The notes under the pieces: generated by a model
Seen by the model: the letters and a program-made list of their open reading frames with translations, nothing else
The model's database searches: none
What the model was told of the DNA's origin: nothing
Shown here: in pieces, positions 1 to 7,840 of the stretch
How positions within the stretch are numbered: the stretch's first letter is position 1
Layout of the letters: each line of letters begins with the position of its first letter
Made by a program: the position numbers and the translations under genes
NCBI RefSeq assembly: GCF_000805385.1
Contig: NZ_JTJW01000006.1
Location: 248,001 to 312,000 of the forward strand
Origin: Mycolicibacterium setense
GTDB taxonomy: Bacteria; Actinomycetota; Actinomycetes; Mycobacteriales; Mycobacteriaceae
DNA length: 64,000 nt
Direction of reading: 5' to 3'

Positions 1-1272
1 GTCGTCATCCCCGGCGAGATCTTCCTGCAACGCGCCGGGGGCACCGATTGGACGTCGCGCCCGGTGCGGCCCACCCGATCGATCGCGCGTCCGGACGATG
101 AGGCGGTGCGCCGGGCTGCCGACATCCTCAACAACGCCGAGCGCGTCACGATCCTGGGTGGTGCCGGCGTGGCCGGATCGCACGACGCCCTGATCGAACT
201 GGCGTCCACCCTGCAAGCCCCGATCGTCCATGCGTTGCGGGGCAAGGAATTCATCGAGTACGACAACCCGTTCGATGTCGGGATGACGGGACTCCTCGGT
301 TTCGCCTCGGGTTACAAGGCCATCAAAGAAGCCGACACCCTGCTGATGCTGGGCACCGACTTTCCGTATCAGCAGTTCTATCCCGAGGGTGCCACCGTCA
401 TCCAGGTCGACATCCGCGGCCGCAACCTCGGCCGCCGCACGCCGATTGATCTCGGCCTGCGCGGCAGCGTCAGAGACACCTTGGCCGCCCTGCAGCCGCT
501 GCTGCGACCCAAGAGCAACCGGGACCACCTGGACCGGTCACTACGCCACTACCGCAAGACCCGCGCCACGCTGGACTCACTGGCGGTCAACGACCGGGAC
601 AAGACCCCGATCCGCCCGGAATATGTTGCCGCGCTGGCCAACCGGCTCGCCACCGACGACGCGGTGTTCACCTGCGATGTCGGGTCCCCTGTGGTGTGGG
701 CGGCCCGATACCTGACCATGAACGGCCGGCGCAGGCTCATCGGATCGTTCAACCACGGCACCATGGCCAACGCACTGCCGCACGCGATCGGCGCGCAGAC
801 CGTGTTCCCCGACCGGCAGGTGATCGCACTTGCCGGCGACGGAGGCCTGACCATGCTCTTCGGTGAGCTGGTCACGCTGATCCAGAACGGGCTGCCGGTC
901 AAGCTGATCGTGTTCAACAACTCGTCGCTGAATTTCGTCGAACTCGAGATGAAGGCCGCGGGCATCGTCACGTTCGGCACCGACCTGGTCAATCCGGACT
1001 TCGCCGCCGTGGCCCGGTCCATGGGCATCTTCGGAAGGCGGGTCACCGAACCGGCAGACCTCGAAGGCGCCATTGCCGACGCCTTCGCGCACGACGGCCC
1101 CGCCCTCGTCGACGTCGTCACCGCCCGCCAGGAACTGTCGATACCGCCGGCCATCACCGTCGAACAGGCCAAGGGCTTCTCGCTCTATGCGATCCGCACC
1201 ATCCTGGCCGGGCGCGGCGACGAACTGCTGGACCTGGTCACCACCAACGTCGCCCGCCGCATCCTGGACTGA
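1..1272 (+). CDS. Thiamine-diphosphate-dependent enzyme (pyruvate oxidase / acetolactate synthase family), 5' partial
   Basis: The frame is open from base 1, so the N-terminal Pyr domain lies outside the window and the first Met codon inside (64) is not the true start. What remains is the central domain (a ...GGAGVAGSHDALIELA... segment typical of the domain III fold) and the C-terminal PP domain with the thiamine-diphosphate motif GDGGLTMLFGELVTL followed by FNNSSLNF. The spacing and the GxDFPYQQFYP segment resemble PoxB-type pyruvate:quinone oxidoreductases more than biosynthetic acetolactate synthases. Pyruvate oxidation or decarboxylation at the membrane is the likely role, but the substrate cannot be fixed from this part. 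It converges on the HxlR gene with only 4 bases between the stops. Confidence 0.85.
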   Translation, partial: VVIPGEIFLQRAGGTDWTSRPVRPTRSIARPDDEAVRRAADILNNAERVTILGGAGVAGSHDALIELASTLQAPIVHALRGKEFIEYDNPFDVGMTGLLGFASGYKAIKEADTLLMLGTDFPYQQFYPEGATVIQVDIRGRNLGRRTPIDLGLRGSVRDTLAALQPLLRPKSNRDHLDRSLRHYRKTRATLDSLAVNDRDKTPIRPEYVAALANRLATDDAVFTCDVGSPVVWAARYLTMNGRRRLIGSFNHGTMANALPHAIGAQTVFPDRQVIALAGDGGLTMLFGELVTLIQNGLPVKLIVFNNSSLNFVELEMKAAGIVTFGTDLVNPDFAAVARSMGIFGRRVTEPADLEGAIADAFAHDGPALVDVVTARQELSIPPAITVEQAKGFSLYAIRTILAGRGDELLDLVTTNVARRILD

Positions 1273-1276
1273 CCGC

Positions 1277-1951
1277 TCAGGCCGGCCGCGGAATCGCGGC
1301 GGCGGGGCTCTGGCCCAGCCATCTGGGGATGGCGCGGCGCACCTCGCTGGGTCCCGAGAGCGCGACACTGCCGTCGAGCACGGCCCGGGCCCAGCCGGCA
1401 TCGCCGCGCCAGATCTCGATCAGCGTGCGCAGGTGGGCCTGCACCGTGCCGGCAACCTCGTAGCCGGGATCGAAATCGCAGACATCGGCCTGTCCGTCAC
1501 TGACCGTCAGCCACCATCTCGACGCCTTGGGCGCGACGCCGTCGAGGACGAACGCGATCGTGGTGCGTGCGCGCGGCCAGTCATCGATCGGGATAGTGCG
1601 CCGCATGTCCCACATCAACAGGTGCGGATCGAGATCCTGCTCGCCGAGTTCACCGATCCACCGCACACCCCACGCGCCGAGCGCGGTCACCACGCCGGCC
1701 AGCTCCTGACCGCACGGGGTGAGGGAATAGGTTGCACGGCCGTCGGTCTCGTTGCGTTCGACAACACCGGCGCGGGTCAGGGACTTCAGCCGTTTGGACA
1801 ACAGTGCCGGCGACATCTTGGGCACGCCGCGCCGCAGATCGTTGAAGTGGGTGCTGCCCAGTAGCAGTTCCCGGACCACCAGCATGGTCCAGCGCTCATC
1901 GAGCAGTTCCATGGCCTTGGCCATCGGACAGAACTGGCCGTATGTCGACAT
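1277..1951 (-). CDS. HxlR-family winged-helix transcriptional regulator
   Basis: 224 residues. Residues 1-100 form the HxlR winged helix: MSTYGQFCPMAKAMELLDE, then RWTMLVVRELLLG, then the MSPALLSKRLKSLTRAGVVER recognition region. The remaining ~120 residues form a C-terminal extension (resembling a sterol-carrier-like domain) seen in many actinobacterial members. I chose the ATG at 1951 because a GGAGGT ribosome site lies just upstream and family members begin here; the longer frame to 2149 runs through the promoter. It is divergent from the methyltransferase at 2112 and probably controls it and itself through the inverted repeat at 2015-2058. The ligand is unknown. Confidence 0.88.
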   Translation of the reverse strand: MSTYGQFCPMAKAMELLDERWTMLVVRELLLGSTHFNDLRRGVPKMSPALLSKRLKSLTRAGVVERNETDGRATYSLTPCGQELAGVVTALGAWGVRWIGELGEQDLDPHLLMWDMRRTIPIDDWPRARTTIAFVLDGVAPKASRWWLTVSDGQADVCDFDPGYEVAGTVQAHLRTLIEIWRGDAGWARAVLDGSVALSGPSEVRRAIPRWLGQSPAAAIPRPA

Positions 1952-2014
1952 CGGCGGTCTACCTCCCCGGGAAGTGCGCAGTGTCATAAGTACACCGCTG
2001 TCGGGGCTCCGAAG

Positions 2015-2058
2015 CCAGTACAGATCCAGAAGCGGGCCCACTACAGATCTGGTACTGG
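2015..2058. promoter_or_regulatory. Inverted repeat between HxlR gene and methyltransferase, probable operator
   Basis: Arms CCAGTACAGATC (2015-2026) and AGATCTGGTACTGG (2045-2058) are inverted copies with one extra base pair in the second. The paired AGTAC/GTACT cores resemble HxlR-type operators. The site lies in the 160-bp divergent promoter region, so autoregulation plus control of the methyltransferase is the simplest reading. Confidence 0.45.
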
Positions 2059-2111
2059 ATCGGCCGCACCGTGCGGGATGACGATGAAACCGACCTGCGA
2101 AGGGAGCTGCC

Positions 2112-2927
2112 ATGAACGTCACGACAACCGACCGTGAGCTCGAGGCCAAACACCGGGCGTTGTGGGCGCTGGGAGACTACGCGGCGATCGCCGCGAACAT
2201 CGTGCGCCCGCTGGGGCCTGTCCTGGTCGAAGCGAGCGGCATCGGCCCTGGTGACCGCGTGCTGGACGTGGCGGCCGGGACCGGCAACGCCGCCATTCCC
2301 GCCGCTGCGACCGGTGCGCAGGTGACCGCCAGCGACCTGTGCCCGGAACTCCTCGAACAGGGGCGGCGGCTGAGCGCGGAGGCCGGCGTGACAATCGACT
2401 GGGCCGAGGCCAACGCCGAGGCGTTGCCCTATGACGACGATTCCTTCGACACGGTGCTGTCCTGCATCGGGGTGATGTTCGCGCCGCACCACCAGCGGGC
2501 CGCCGACGAACTGCTCAGGGTGACCCGTCCGGGCGGGCGGATCGGCCTGATCGCGTGGACGCCGGAGGGATTCATCGGGCAGCTGTTCGCCACCATGAAA
2601 CCGTATGTGCCCGCGCCGCCGCCCGGGGTGTCCCCGCCGCCGCGCTGGGGCGACGAGGAGTACCTGCGTACCCTGCTGGGCGATCGGGTCGGCGAGTTGA
2701 CCTGTGAGCGGCGGGAACTGGCCGTCGACGCCTACGCCGACGGAGCCGCGTTCCGCGACCATTTCAAGGCGAACTACGGCCCCACGATCTCGGCCTACCG
2801 GGCCATTGCCGCCGACGCCGAACGGGTTGTGGCACTGGACGCCGAGATCGCCGCGCTGGGCGACCGGTTCCTCACCGGCTCCACGATGCCGTGGGAATAC
2901 CTGTTGACAGTGGCGAACGTGCGCTGA
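2112..2927 (+). CDS. Class I SAM-dependent methyltransferase (ubiE/COQ5-like)
   Basis: 271 residues. Motif I is VLDVAAGTGNAAIPAA near residues 55-70, followed by the acidic SAM-ribose residue in ASDLCPELLEQG. The ALPYDDDSFDTVLSCIGVMFAPH segment (motif II) and the RPGGRIGLIAWTPEG strand are typical of small-molecule methyltransferases. The start has AAGGGAGCT just upstream. The substrate is unknown. The gene is divergent from an HxlR regulator and likely inducible by that regulator's ligand. A phosphotransferase-fold gene follows 29 bases downstream and may be co-transcribed. Confidence 0.88.
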   Translation: MNVTTTDRELEAKHRALWALGDYAAIAANIVRPLGPVLVEASGIGPGDRVLDVAAGTGNAAIPAAATGAQVTASDLCPELLEQGRRLSAEAGVTIDWAEANAEALPYDDDSFDTVLSCIGVMFAPHHQRAADELLRVTRPGGRIGLIAWTPEGFIGQLFATMKPYVPAPPPGVSPPPRWGDEEYLRTLLGDRVGELTCERRELAVDAYADGAAFRDHFKANYGPTISAYRAIAADAERVVALDAEIAALGDRFLTGSTMPWEYLLTVANVR

Positions 2928-2956
2928 TCCGGAAGGGCAGCTGGCACCATGGCTTC

Positions 2957-4021
2957 ATGCCCGACGATGTCCAGGAATTGCCGACCCTCAGTGCCACCGA
3001 TCAGGACGCCATTGCGCGTTGGTTGCAGGCAGAGCGAATCGGCACGACCCTGACCGACGTCGCACCGTTGACCGGCGGCACCCAGAACATCGTGGTGGGC
3101 ATGTGCGTCGACGGCCGACGAATGGTGTTGCGCCGCCCGCCATTACACCCGCGGCCGACCAGTGACAAGACCATGCTGCGGGAGATCGCGGTGCTGCGCA
3201 CGTTGGCCGGCTCTTCCGTGCCGCACCCGGGGTTCATCGCCGCCTGCACCGATCTCGACGTCATCGGCGTGGTGTTCTACCTCATGGAGGAGGTCGACGG
3301 ATTCAACCCGGGTACCGAGGTGAGCCCGGCGTATGAGGCCTCGGCCGACCTGCGGCACCGCGTCGGCTTGTCGTACGCCGGCAGCCTGGCCGAACTCGGC
3401 AACGTCGCCTGGGAGAACAGCGAACTGGCGGCCATCCGTCGACCGGGATCGTTTCTGGCCCGCCAGGTTCCGCAATTTCTGGGGCTGCTGGACAGCTACC
3501 GGCACGAGCACTATTCACCCGACACGTTGACCGGGGTGCGAGAGTTGGCGCAGTGGTTGGAGGACACCCGGCCGGCAGATGCAGAGCCGGGAATCATGCA
3601 CGGCGATGCGCACCTGAACAACGTGCTGCTGCGCCGGGACACCCCCGAGCTGGCCGCGTTCATCGACTGGGAGATGTGCACGGTCGGTGACCCGCTGCTC
3701 GATCTCGGGTGGATGCTGGTGTGCTGGCCCGATGATCCCAACCCCATCAACGCGGGATCGGCCCTGGCGGCCCTGGGCGGCCTGGCCCACCGCAGTGAGC
3801 TGGTCGAGGCCTACCGGTCTGCCGGGGGCAGGCAGACCGGGCAACTGGACTGGTATGTGGCGCTGGCCTGCTTCAAGCTCGGCATCGTCATCGAAGGCAC
3901 CTGGTCGCGGTATCTGGCCGGGCGGGCCAGCCGCGAAGCCGGGGAGCAGCTGCACGCCTCGGCGGAGAACCTCATCGCGCTGGGGGCGCGGGTGGCCAAG
4001 GGCGACAACCCCTTCGGCTGA
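2957..4021 (+). CDS. Aminoglycoside-phosphotransferase-fold family protein (ACAD10/11-like kinase domain)
   Basis: 354 residues with a complete APH/choline-kinase fold. The nucleotide-binding start is LTGGTQNIVVG, the lysine-strand equivalent is MVLRRPPL, the Brenner loop is IMHGDAHLNNVLL, and the metal loop is FIDWEMCTVGDPLLDLGWML. Actinobacterial members next to lipid genes resemble the kinase domain of ACAD10/11 and may phosphorylate hydroxyacyl-CoA or other small alcohols; that is family inference. I chose the ATG at 2957 because upstream residues overlap the previous gene and are not family-like. It follows the methyltransferase by 29 bp. Confidence 0.8.
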   Translation: MPDDVQELPTLSATDQDAIARWLQAERIGTTLTDVAPLTGGTQNIVVGMCVDGRRMVLRRPPLHPRPTSDKTMLREIAVLRTLAGSSVPHPGFIAACTDLDVIGVVFYLMEEVDGFNPGTEVSPAYEASADLRHRVGLSYAGSLAELGNVAWENSELAAIRRPGSFLARQVPQFLGLLDSYRHEHYSPDTLTGVRELAQWLEDTRPADAEPGIMHGDAHLNNVLLRRDTPELAAFIDWEMCTVGDPLLDLGWMLVCWPDDPNPINAGSALAALGGLAHRSELVEAYRSAGGRQTGQLDWYVALACFKLGIVIEGTWSRYLAGRASREAGEQLHASAENLIALGARVAKGDNPFG

Positions 4022-4023
4022 TC

Positions 4024-4785
4024 TCAGTACGTGTCGAGCGCGAGCTTGACGGCAAGGGCCACGCCCGCTGCGCCGATCAGGAACCGCAGCGGGGCGGCGG
4101 GGGCACGACGCACGATCATCGGCCCGAGGCGTGAGCCGATCAGGCAGCCGGCACCCAACGGGATGACGGCCGGCCAGTACACCGGGGCGACCACGATGAA
4201 CGCCACCGCCGCAACCGAATTGGCGACGCCGAGGATCACGTTCTTGGAAGCGTTGGCATGCGCGAGCGTCGCACCGCCGGTCCGTAGCAGCAGCGCCAGC
4301 AGCAGCACCCCGGCCGCAGCACCGAAATAACCGCCGTAGATGGTGATCAGGAAGATGGCCCCGGCCTCCATGGTGACCTTGATCCGATGCGCGCGATGAT
4401 CGGCCACCCGCGTCGGCTCCGGGCGGCTACGAGGCAGCAGGATCGCCACCGATGCGAAGGCCAGCAGCAGCGGGACCACCTTCTCGAAGCCCTCGGCCGG
4501 CGTGCACAACAGCAGCGCCGCGCCGAGTGCCCCGCCGGCCACCGCGACCGGGATGATCCGTTTGATCCAGGCGCTCTGCCCGGCGAGCTCGGGCCGCGAC
4601 CCCAACACCGAGCCGATGCCGTTGAACACCAGCGCCACGGTGTTGGTCACGTTCGCGGTGACCGGAGGCAAGCCGATCAGCAGCAGCGCGGGATAGGTGG
4701 CCACCGAGGCCAGGCCGGCGATACTGCCGGTGAGCCCGCCGGCGATCCCGGCCAGGACGAGCAAGACGACGTCGCCGATGCTCAT
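4024..4785 (-). CDS. TauE/SafE-family anion permease
   Basis: 253 residues, almost wholly hydrophobic, with about seven to eight predicted membrane segments in two repeats. The first repeat carries GGLTGSIAGLASVATYPALLL and the second TIYGGYFGAAAGVLLLALL, both standard for TauE/SafE (DUF81). Members move sulfite, sulfonates or other small anions; the substrate here is unknown. It converges on the phosphotransferase gene with 2 bases between stops. Its start faces the promoter of the LeuA-domain gene. Confidence 0.85.
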   Translation of the reverse strand: MSIGDVVLLVLAGIAGGLTGSIAGLASVATYPALLLIGLPPVTANVTNTVALVFNGIGSVLGSRPELAGQSAWIKRIIPVAVAGGALGAALLLCTPAEGFEKVVPLLLAFASVAILLPRSRPEPTRVADHRAHRIKVTMEAGAIFLITIYGGYFGAAAGVLLLALLLRTGGATLAHANASKNVILGVANSVAAVAFIVVAPVYWPAVIPLGAGCLIGSRLGPMIVRRAPAAPLRFLIGAAGVALAVKLALDTY

Positions 4786-4823
4786 GCGGTTTTCACGCCG
4801 CCGAGAATACGGAGCGAAAGTGT

Positions 4824-4853
4824 TTGCATGACCGCCCGGGCTGCGTCTAGCAT
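4824..4853 (+). promoter_or_regulatory. Probable sigA-type promoter for the leuA-type leader
   Basis: TTGCAT (4824-4829) and TAGCAT (4848-4853) are separated by 18 bases, a reasonable housekeeping -35/-10 pair. The predicted start site falls at about 4860, directly on the GTG of the leader ORF at 4861, so the leader would be translated from a leaderless transcript. This agreement raises confidence in both. Confidence 0.5.
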
Positions 4854-4860
4854 CGCCAAC

Positions 4861-4902
4861 GTGCCAAGGCGACTTGTAGTAGCAACCCGCAGCGGGGTCT
4901 GA
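4861..4902 (+). CDS. Putative 13-residue leader peptide (attenuator)
   Basis: GTG-initiated ORF encoding VPRRLVVATRSGV and ending inside the large hairpin at 4876-4936. One Leu and several Val codons sit together (ctt gta gta). The 3' end enters the 5' arm of the hairpin, as expected if ribosome stalling decides which structure forms. Branched-chain control by attenuation upstream of leuA is known in actinobacteria; applying it to this gene is inference. Confidence 0.4.
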   Translation: MPRRLVVATRSGV

Positions 4903-4936
4903 TCAGACCGACCCCTCGCTGTGGGTCGTTCGCTAC
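4876..4936 (+). promoter_or_regulatory. Long imperfect hairpin, candidate actinobacterial LEU element
   Basis: The 5' arm runs from GTAGTAGC through GCAGCGGGGTC and the 3' arm from GACCCCTCGCTG through GTTCGCTAC, giving an imperfect stem of more than 20 pairs. It is capped by a perfect palindrome GGTCTGATCAGACC (4896-4909). It lies between the putative leader start and the LeuA-domain gene at 4976. It resembles the LEU element described upstream of actinobacterial leuA genes. There is no T-box sequence. Confidence 0.5.
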
Positions 4937-4975
4937 TTCGTCGGTCACTTTCCTCTAACCAGAGAAGACCGGCAC

Positions 4976-5470
4976 ATGCACATCGCTTCATCAGCCCAGC
5001 AATCGGACATGGCACCGACGTTCGCGGCCCATTTCTCCAACCCTCTGCCGCGCGGCCTGCGAGAGGCCGGCGAGGCCGCCTCCTGGGAACAGTTCCTGGC
5101 CGAATACGCGACCGGCCCGGGTGCGTTGAAACTGGGTCAGTGGACCTGCACCGACACTGAGCGTTCAGCGGGCAGGTTGGGCCCGCAGGCGCGGCACTAC
5201 CAGGCCACGCTGGCCTTGGGCGACACCATCAGTACGTTGACCGTGGCCGCGAGCGGACCCGTCGCCGCGCTGACCGAGATGCTCTACGCGCGCGGGATCC
5301 CGGTTGAAACCCGGTCGTTTCACCAGCTGCCCACCGGCGATCGGACCGCGACTTTCATCGAAGGCAGCGACGGCGTGCACAGCGAGTGGGCCATGGGCCT
5401 GGCCGATGATCCGGAGCAGTCGGCGCTGCATGCGGTGATCGCGTGCGCCAATCGGCTGCTGGCTGCCTGA
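4976..5470 (+). CDS. Stand-alone 2-isopropylmalate synthase (LeuA) regulatory domain protein
   Basis: 164 residues. The last ~110 residues match the LeuA allosteric/dimerisation domain: HYQATLALGDTISTLTVAASGPVAALTEML, then IPVETRSFHQLPTGDRTATFIEGS, ending in HAVIACANRLL. In full-length LeuA this C-terminal domain binds leucine and inhibits the catalytic TIM barrel. No catalytic barrel is present here, so the protein cannot make isopropylmalate. It may pair with a full LeuA elsewhere or act as a leucine-binding sensor; both are inference. The start is supported by AGAGAAG upstream, and a leuA-type leader precedes it. Confidence 0.8.
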   Translation: MHIASSAQQSDMAPTFAAHFSNPLPRGLREAGEAASWEQFLAEYATGPGALKLGQWTCTDTERSAGRLGPQARHYQATLALGDTISTLTVAASGPVAALTEMLYARGIPVETRSFHQLPTGDRTATFIEGSDGVHSEWAMGLADDPEQSALHAVIACANRLLAA

Positions 5471-5490
5471 CCCCGGCCTGACAGCGCCGA

Positions 5491-5541
5491 GTGGCCAGTT
5501 GTGCCACGCAAATTCCAAGCAAGCGTGTAACAACTGGCCAC
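5491..5541. repeat. Long intergenic hairpin, copy 1 of a three-member family (probable terminator)
   Basis: Arms 5491-5509 and 5523-5541 start with GTGGCCAGTTGT and pair at 17 of 19 positions. The hairpin lies between two convergent genes and shares the TGGCCAGTT core with copies at 15636-15694 and 26200-26256. It lacks a U-tract, as many mycobacterial terminators do. A two-way terminator for the LeuA-domain gene and cyp136 is the likely role. Confidence 0.7.
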
Positions 5542-5553
5542 TGGACCGCCAAA

Positions 5554-7035
5554 TCAGCGCAGCGGGCGCAGCACGATCGGCATGCCGTCGATCGGCACCG
5601 GCATGCCGCCGTAGTCGTAGCTCGGCTTGTAGTCCGGGCTGGCGAGTTCCAGCTTGTAGCGGCGCAGCAGCCGGTGCATCACGGTCTTGATCTCCAGCTG
5701 GCCGAACACCATGCCGATGCACTTGTGCGCGCCACCGCCGAACGGCGCGAACGCGTAGCGGTGCTTCTTGTGTTCGCTGCGCGGCTCGGCGAAGCGATCC
5801 GGGTCGAACTTGTCCGGATCGGTCCACAGTTCGGGCAGGCGGTGGTTGATCGACGGCCACGTCACCACGCTCGTCCCGGCCGGGATGAAGTGGCCCAGCA
5901 GGTCGGTGTCGCGCACCGCCTGGCGGAAGTTGAACGGCAGCGGCGTCATCATCCGCAGCGACTCGTTGATCACCAGGTCGTAGGTTTCCAGCTTGTCCAG
6001 CGACTCGAAGTCCAGGGGTCCGTCGCCGATCCGGGCGGAGTCGTCGCGCAGCCGTTCCTGCCACTCCGGATTGGCCGCCAGGTGGTAGCACATCGTCGTC
6101 ATCGTCGAAGTCGACGTGTCGTGTGCGGCCATCATCAAGAAGATCATGTGGCTGATGATCTGATCATCGGTGAAGGACTGCCCGTCCTCGTCGGCGGTAT
6201 GACACAGCACGCTGAACATGTCGGTGCTCTCCGACTGCCGCTTCTCGGCGATGCGGCTGGCGAAGTACTCCTCGAGGGTCTTGCGGGCCTGGATGCCCCG
6301 CCACCACTTCAGCGGCGGCACCGGGGTCCGCACGATCGCGTTGCCGGCCCGAGTGGTGGTGGTGAACGCGTTGTTGACGGTGGTGACCAGGGCCCGGTCG
6401 GTGCCGGCCGGTACACCCATGAACACCTCGGAGGCGATGTCGAGCGTGAGTTCCTTCATCGCCGGGTGCAGAAGGAAGCGCGGGTCGTCGGCCACCCAGT
6501 CGTCGGCCAGCACGGCCGAGGCCACCGAATCGATATGGGAGATGTAGCCGCTCAGCCGCGTCCGGGTGAACGCCTCCTGCATGATCCGGCGGTGGAACAT
6601 GTGCTCGTCGAAGTCGAGCAGCATCAGGCCGCCCTCGAAGAAGGGTCCGATCACCGGATCCCAGGCACGCTGCGAGAAGTCCTTGTTGCGGTTGGAGAAC
6701 ACCGCCTGGGTGGCGTCGGGGCCCAGCGCCATCACCGACGACAACGCGGGGGACTGGGCGTAGTAGATCGGACCGTGCTTGCGGTAGAGCTCCAAAATGA
6801 AGTCCGGACCGCCGCGGAAGATCTCGATCATGTGGCCGATGATCGGCAAACCGGAGTCGCCGCTGATCGGCTTGAGTCCACTGCCGGCCGGGGGCTCGGC
6901 GAACACGAACTGGTCCCACTGCTTGGCCTTGAGGCGCTTTTCCAGCGCGCCCATGCCCGGCAGGGTGTTGGGTGTCGGGGTGAACCGGCGCTTGGCCTGA
7001 TCGAGCAGGTAGTGCGGGGTGCTGATGGTTGCCAT
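5554..7035 (-). CDS. cyp136: Cytochrome P450, CYP136 family
   Basis: 493 residues. The heme-ligand loop is FAPFGGGAHKCIGMVFG; the I-helix is MIFLMMAAHDTSTSTMTT with the oxygen-activation AHDTST; the K-helix is NESLR. The N-terminal MATISTPHYLLDQAKRRFTPTPN and the rest match what I recall of M. tuberculosis CYP136 (Rv3059). The ATG at 7035 has AGGAG upstream; the frame to 7095 is over-long. Substrate unknown, probably a sterol or lipid. It is divergent from a TetR gene and an SDR, the same trio as Rv3057c-Rv3059, so the three probably form one inducible oxidation module. Confidence 0.93.
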   Translation of the reverse strand: MATISTPHYLLDQAKRRFTPTPNTLPGMGALEKRLKAKQWDQFVFAEPPAGSGLKPISGDSGLPIIGHMIEIFRGGPDFILELYRKHGPIYYAQSPALSSVMALGPDATQAVFSNRNKDFSQRAWDPVIGPFFEGGLMLLDFDEHMFHRRIMQEAFTRTRLSGYISHIDSVASAVLADDWVADDPRFLLHPAMKELTLDIASEVFMGVPAGTDRALVTTVNNAFTTTTRAGNAIVRTPVPPLKWWRGIQARKTLEEYFASRIAEKRQSESTDMFSVLCHTADEDGQSFTDDQIISHMIFLMMAAHDTSTSTMTTMCYHLAANPEWQERLRDDSARIGDGPLDFESLDKLETYDLVINESLRMMTPLPFNFRQAVRDTDLLGHFIPAGTSVVTWPSINHRLPELWTDPDKFDPDRFAEPRSEHKKHRYAFAPFGGGAHKCIGMVFGQLEIKTVMHRLLRRYKLELASPDYKPSYDYGGMPVPIDGMPIVLRPLR

Positions 7036-7107
7036 GGGCCGCTCCTGACCATAAAAGGCTGACGAAGTGTGGTCGATGTCACCACTTGAGGCCATCCTGA
7101 CTGTCAG

Positions 7108-7125
7108 ACTTGACGCATGTCAAGT
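7108..7125. promoter_or_regulatory. Palindromic operator between cyp136 and tetR
   Basis: ACTTGAC-gcat-GTCAAGT is a perfect 7+4+7 inverted repeat in the 128-bp divergent promoter region. Position and symmetry fit a TetR-dimer site controlling both cyp136 and the regulator-SDR transcript. Confidence 0.6.
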
Positions 7126-7163
7126 TTTGAAGTGGCGCGTCGTGGATGCAAAGGTCTAATGCC

Positions 7164-7829
7164 ATGACCGCCGAATCGATACCCGGGAGCAGCAATGGCT
7201 CCGCCGGGCGTCCACAGGCCCGTCGCAGCCGGGGCGACCGGCAACGCGAGGCCATCGTGGCGGCCGTGCGGGACCTGCTCGAGGAGCAGTCGTTCGCCGA
7301 TCTGTCGGTGAGCACCATCAGCGAACGCGCCGGGGTGGCCCGCTCGGGCTTCTACTTCTACTTCGACTCGAAGTACGCGGTGCTGGCCGTGATCGTGTCC
7401 GACGTGATGGAACAACTTGCCGCGTTGACGCACAACTACGCGCCTCGGGATTCCGGCGAGACACCAGCGGCCTTCGCCAAACGGATGGTCGGCAGCGCTG
7501 CCACCGTCTTCGCCACCAACGACCCGATCATGTCGGCCTGCACCGTCGCGCAGAACACCGACGCCCAGATCCGGGAAATCATGAACGACTACGAGGACGC
7601 CGTCATCGGCCAGATCGTCGGCCTCGTCGAGCAGGACGAGGGTGCCCGCCCGATCTCCGACGATCTGCCGGCGCTGGTGCGCACCCTGGTCGCGACGACG
7701 GCGATGACGCTGGCGCACGACTCGGCATTCGTCGGGCGTGGCACCGATCCGGCACGTGCGCTCGACATCGTCGAGCGGCTGTGGCTCAACGCACTGTGGG
7801 GTGGCCAAGAGGCCGAGCGTCACAGGTAA
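7164..7829 (+). CDS. TetR/AcrR-family regulator (Rv3058c-like)
   Basis: 221 residues. The N-terminal helix-turn-helix runs RQREAIVAAVRDLLEEQSFADLSVSTISERAGVARSGFYFYFDSKYAVLAVI, a textbook TetR DNA-binding domain with the YFYF/K ending. The C-terminal ligand domain is not informative. I prefer the ATG at 7164 with AAAGG nine bases upstream over the earlier ATG at 7146. It is followed after 11 bases by the SDR gene and is divergent from cyp136; it likely represses both through the palindrome at 7108-7125. Confidence 0.9.
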   Translation: MTAESIPGSSNGSAGRPQARRSRGDRQREAIVAAVRDLLEEQSFADLSVSTISERAGVARSGFYFYFDSKYAVLAVIVSDVMEQLAALTHNYAPRDSGETPAAFAKRMVGSAATVFATNDPIMSACTVAQNTDAQIREIMNDYEDAVIGQIVGLVEQDEGARPISDDLPALVRTLVATTAMTLAHDSAFVGRGTDPARALDIVERLWLNALWGGQEAERHR

Positions 7830-7840
7830 GGTTCACCGGC

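Noticed and set aside
4861..4975. T-box riboswitch before the LeuA-domain gene
   Set aside because: No T-box sequence or stem I specifier layout; a leader peptide with nested hairpin explains the region better.
5491..7062. A 523-codon plus-strand frame opposite cyp136
   Set aside because: It is rich in His, Arg, Val and Gly in the pattern of an antisense frame of a high-GC gene, has no motif, and the opposite strand is a clear P450.
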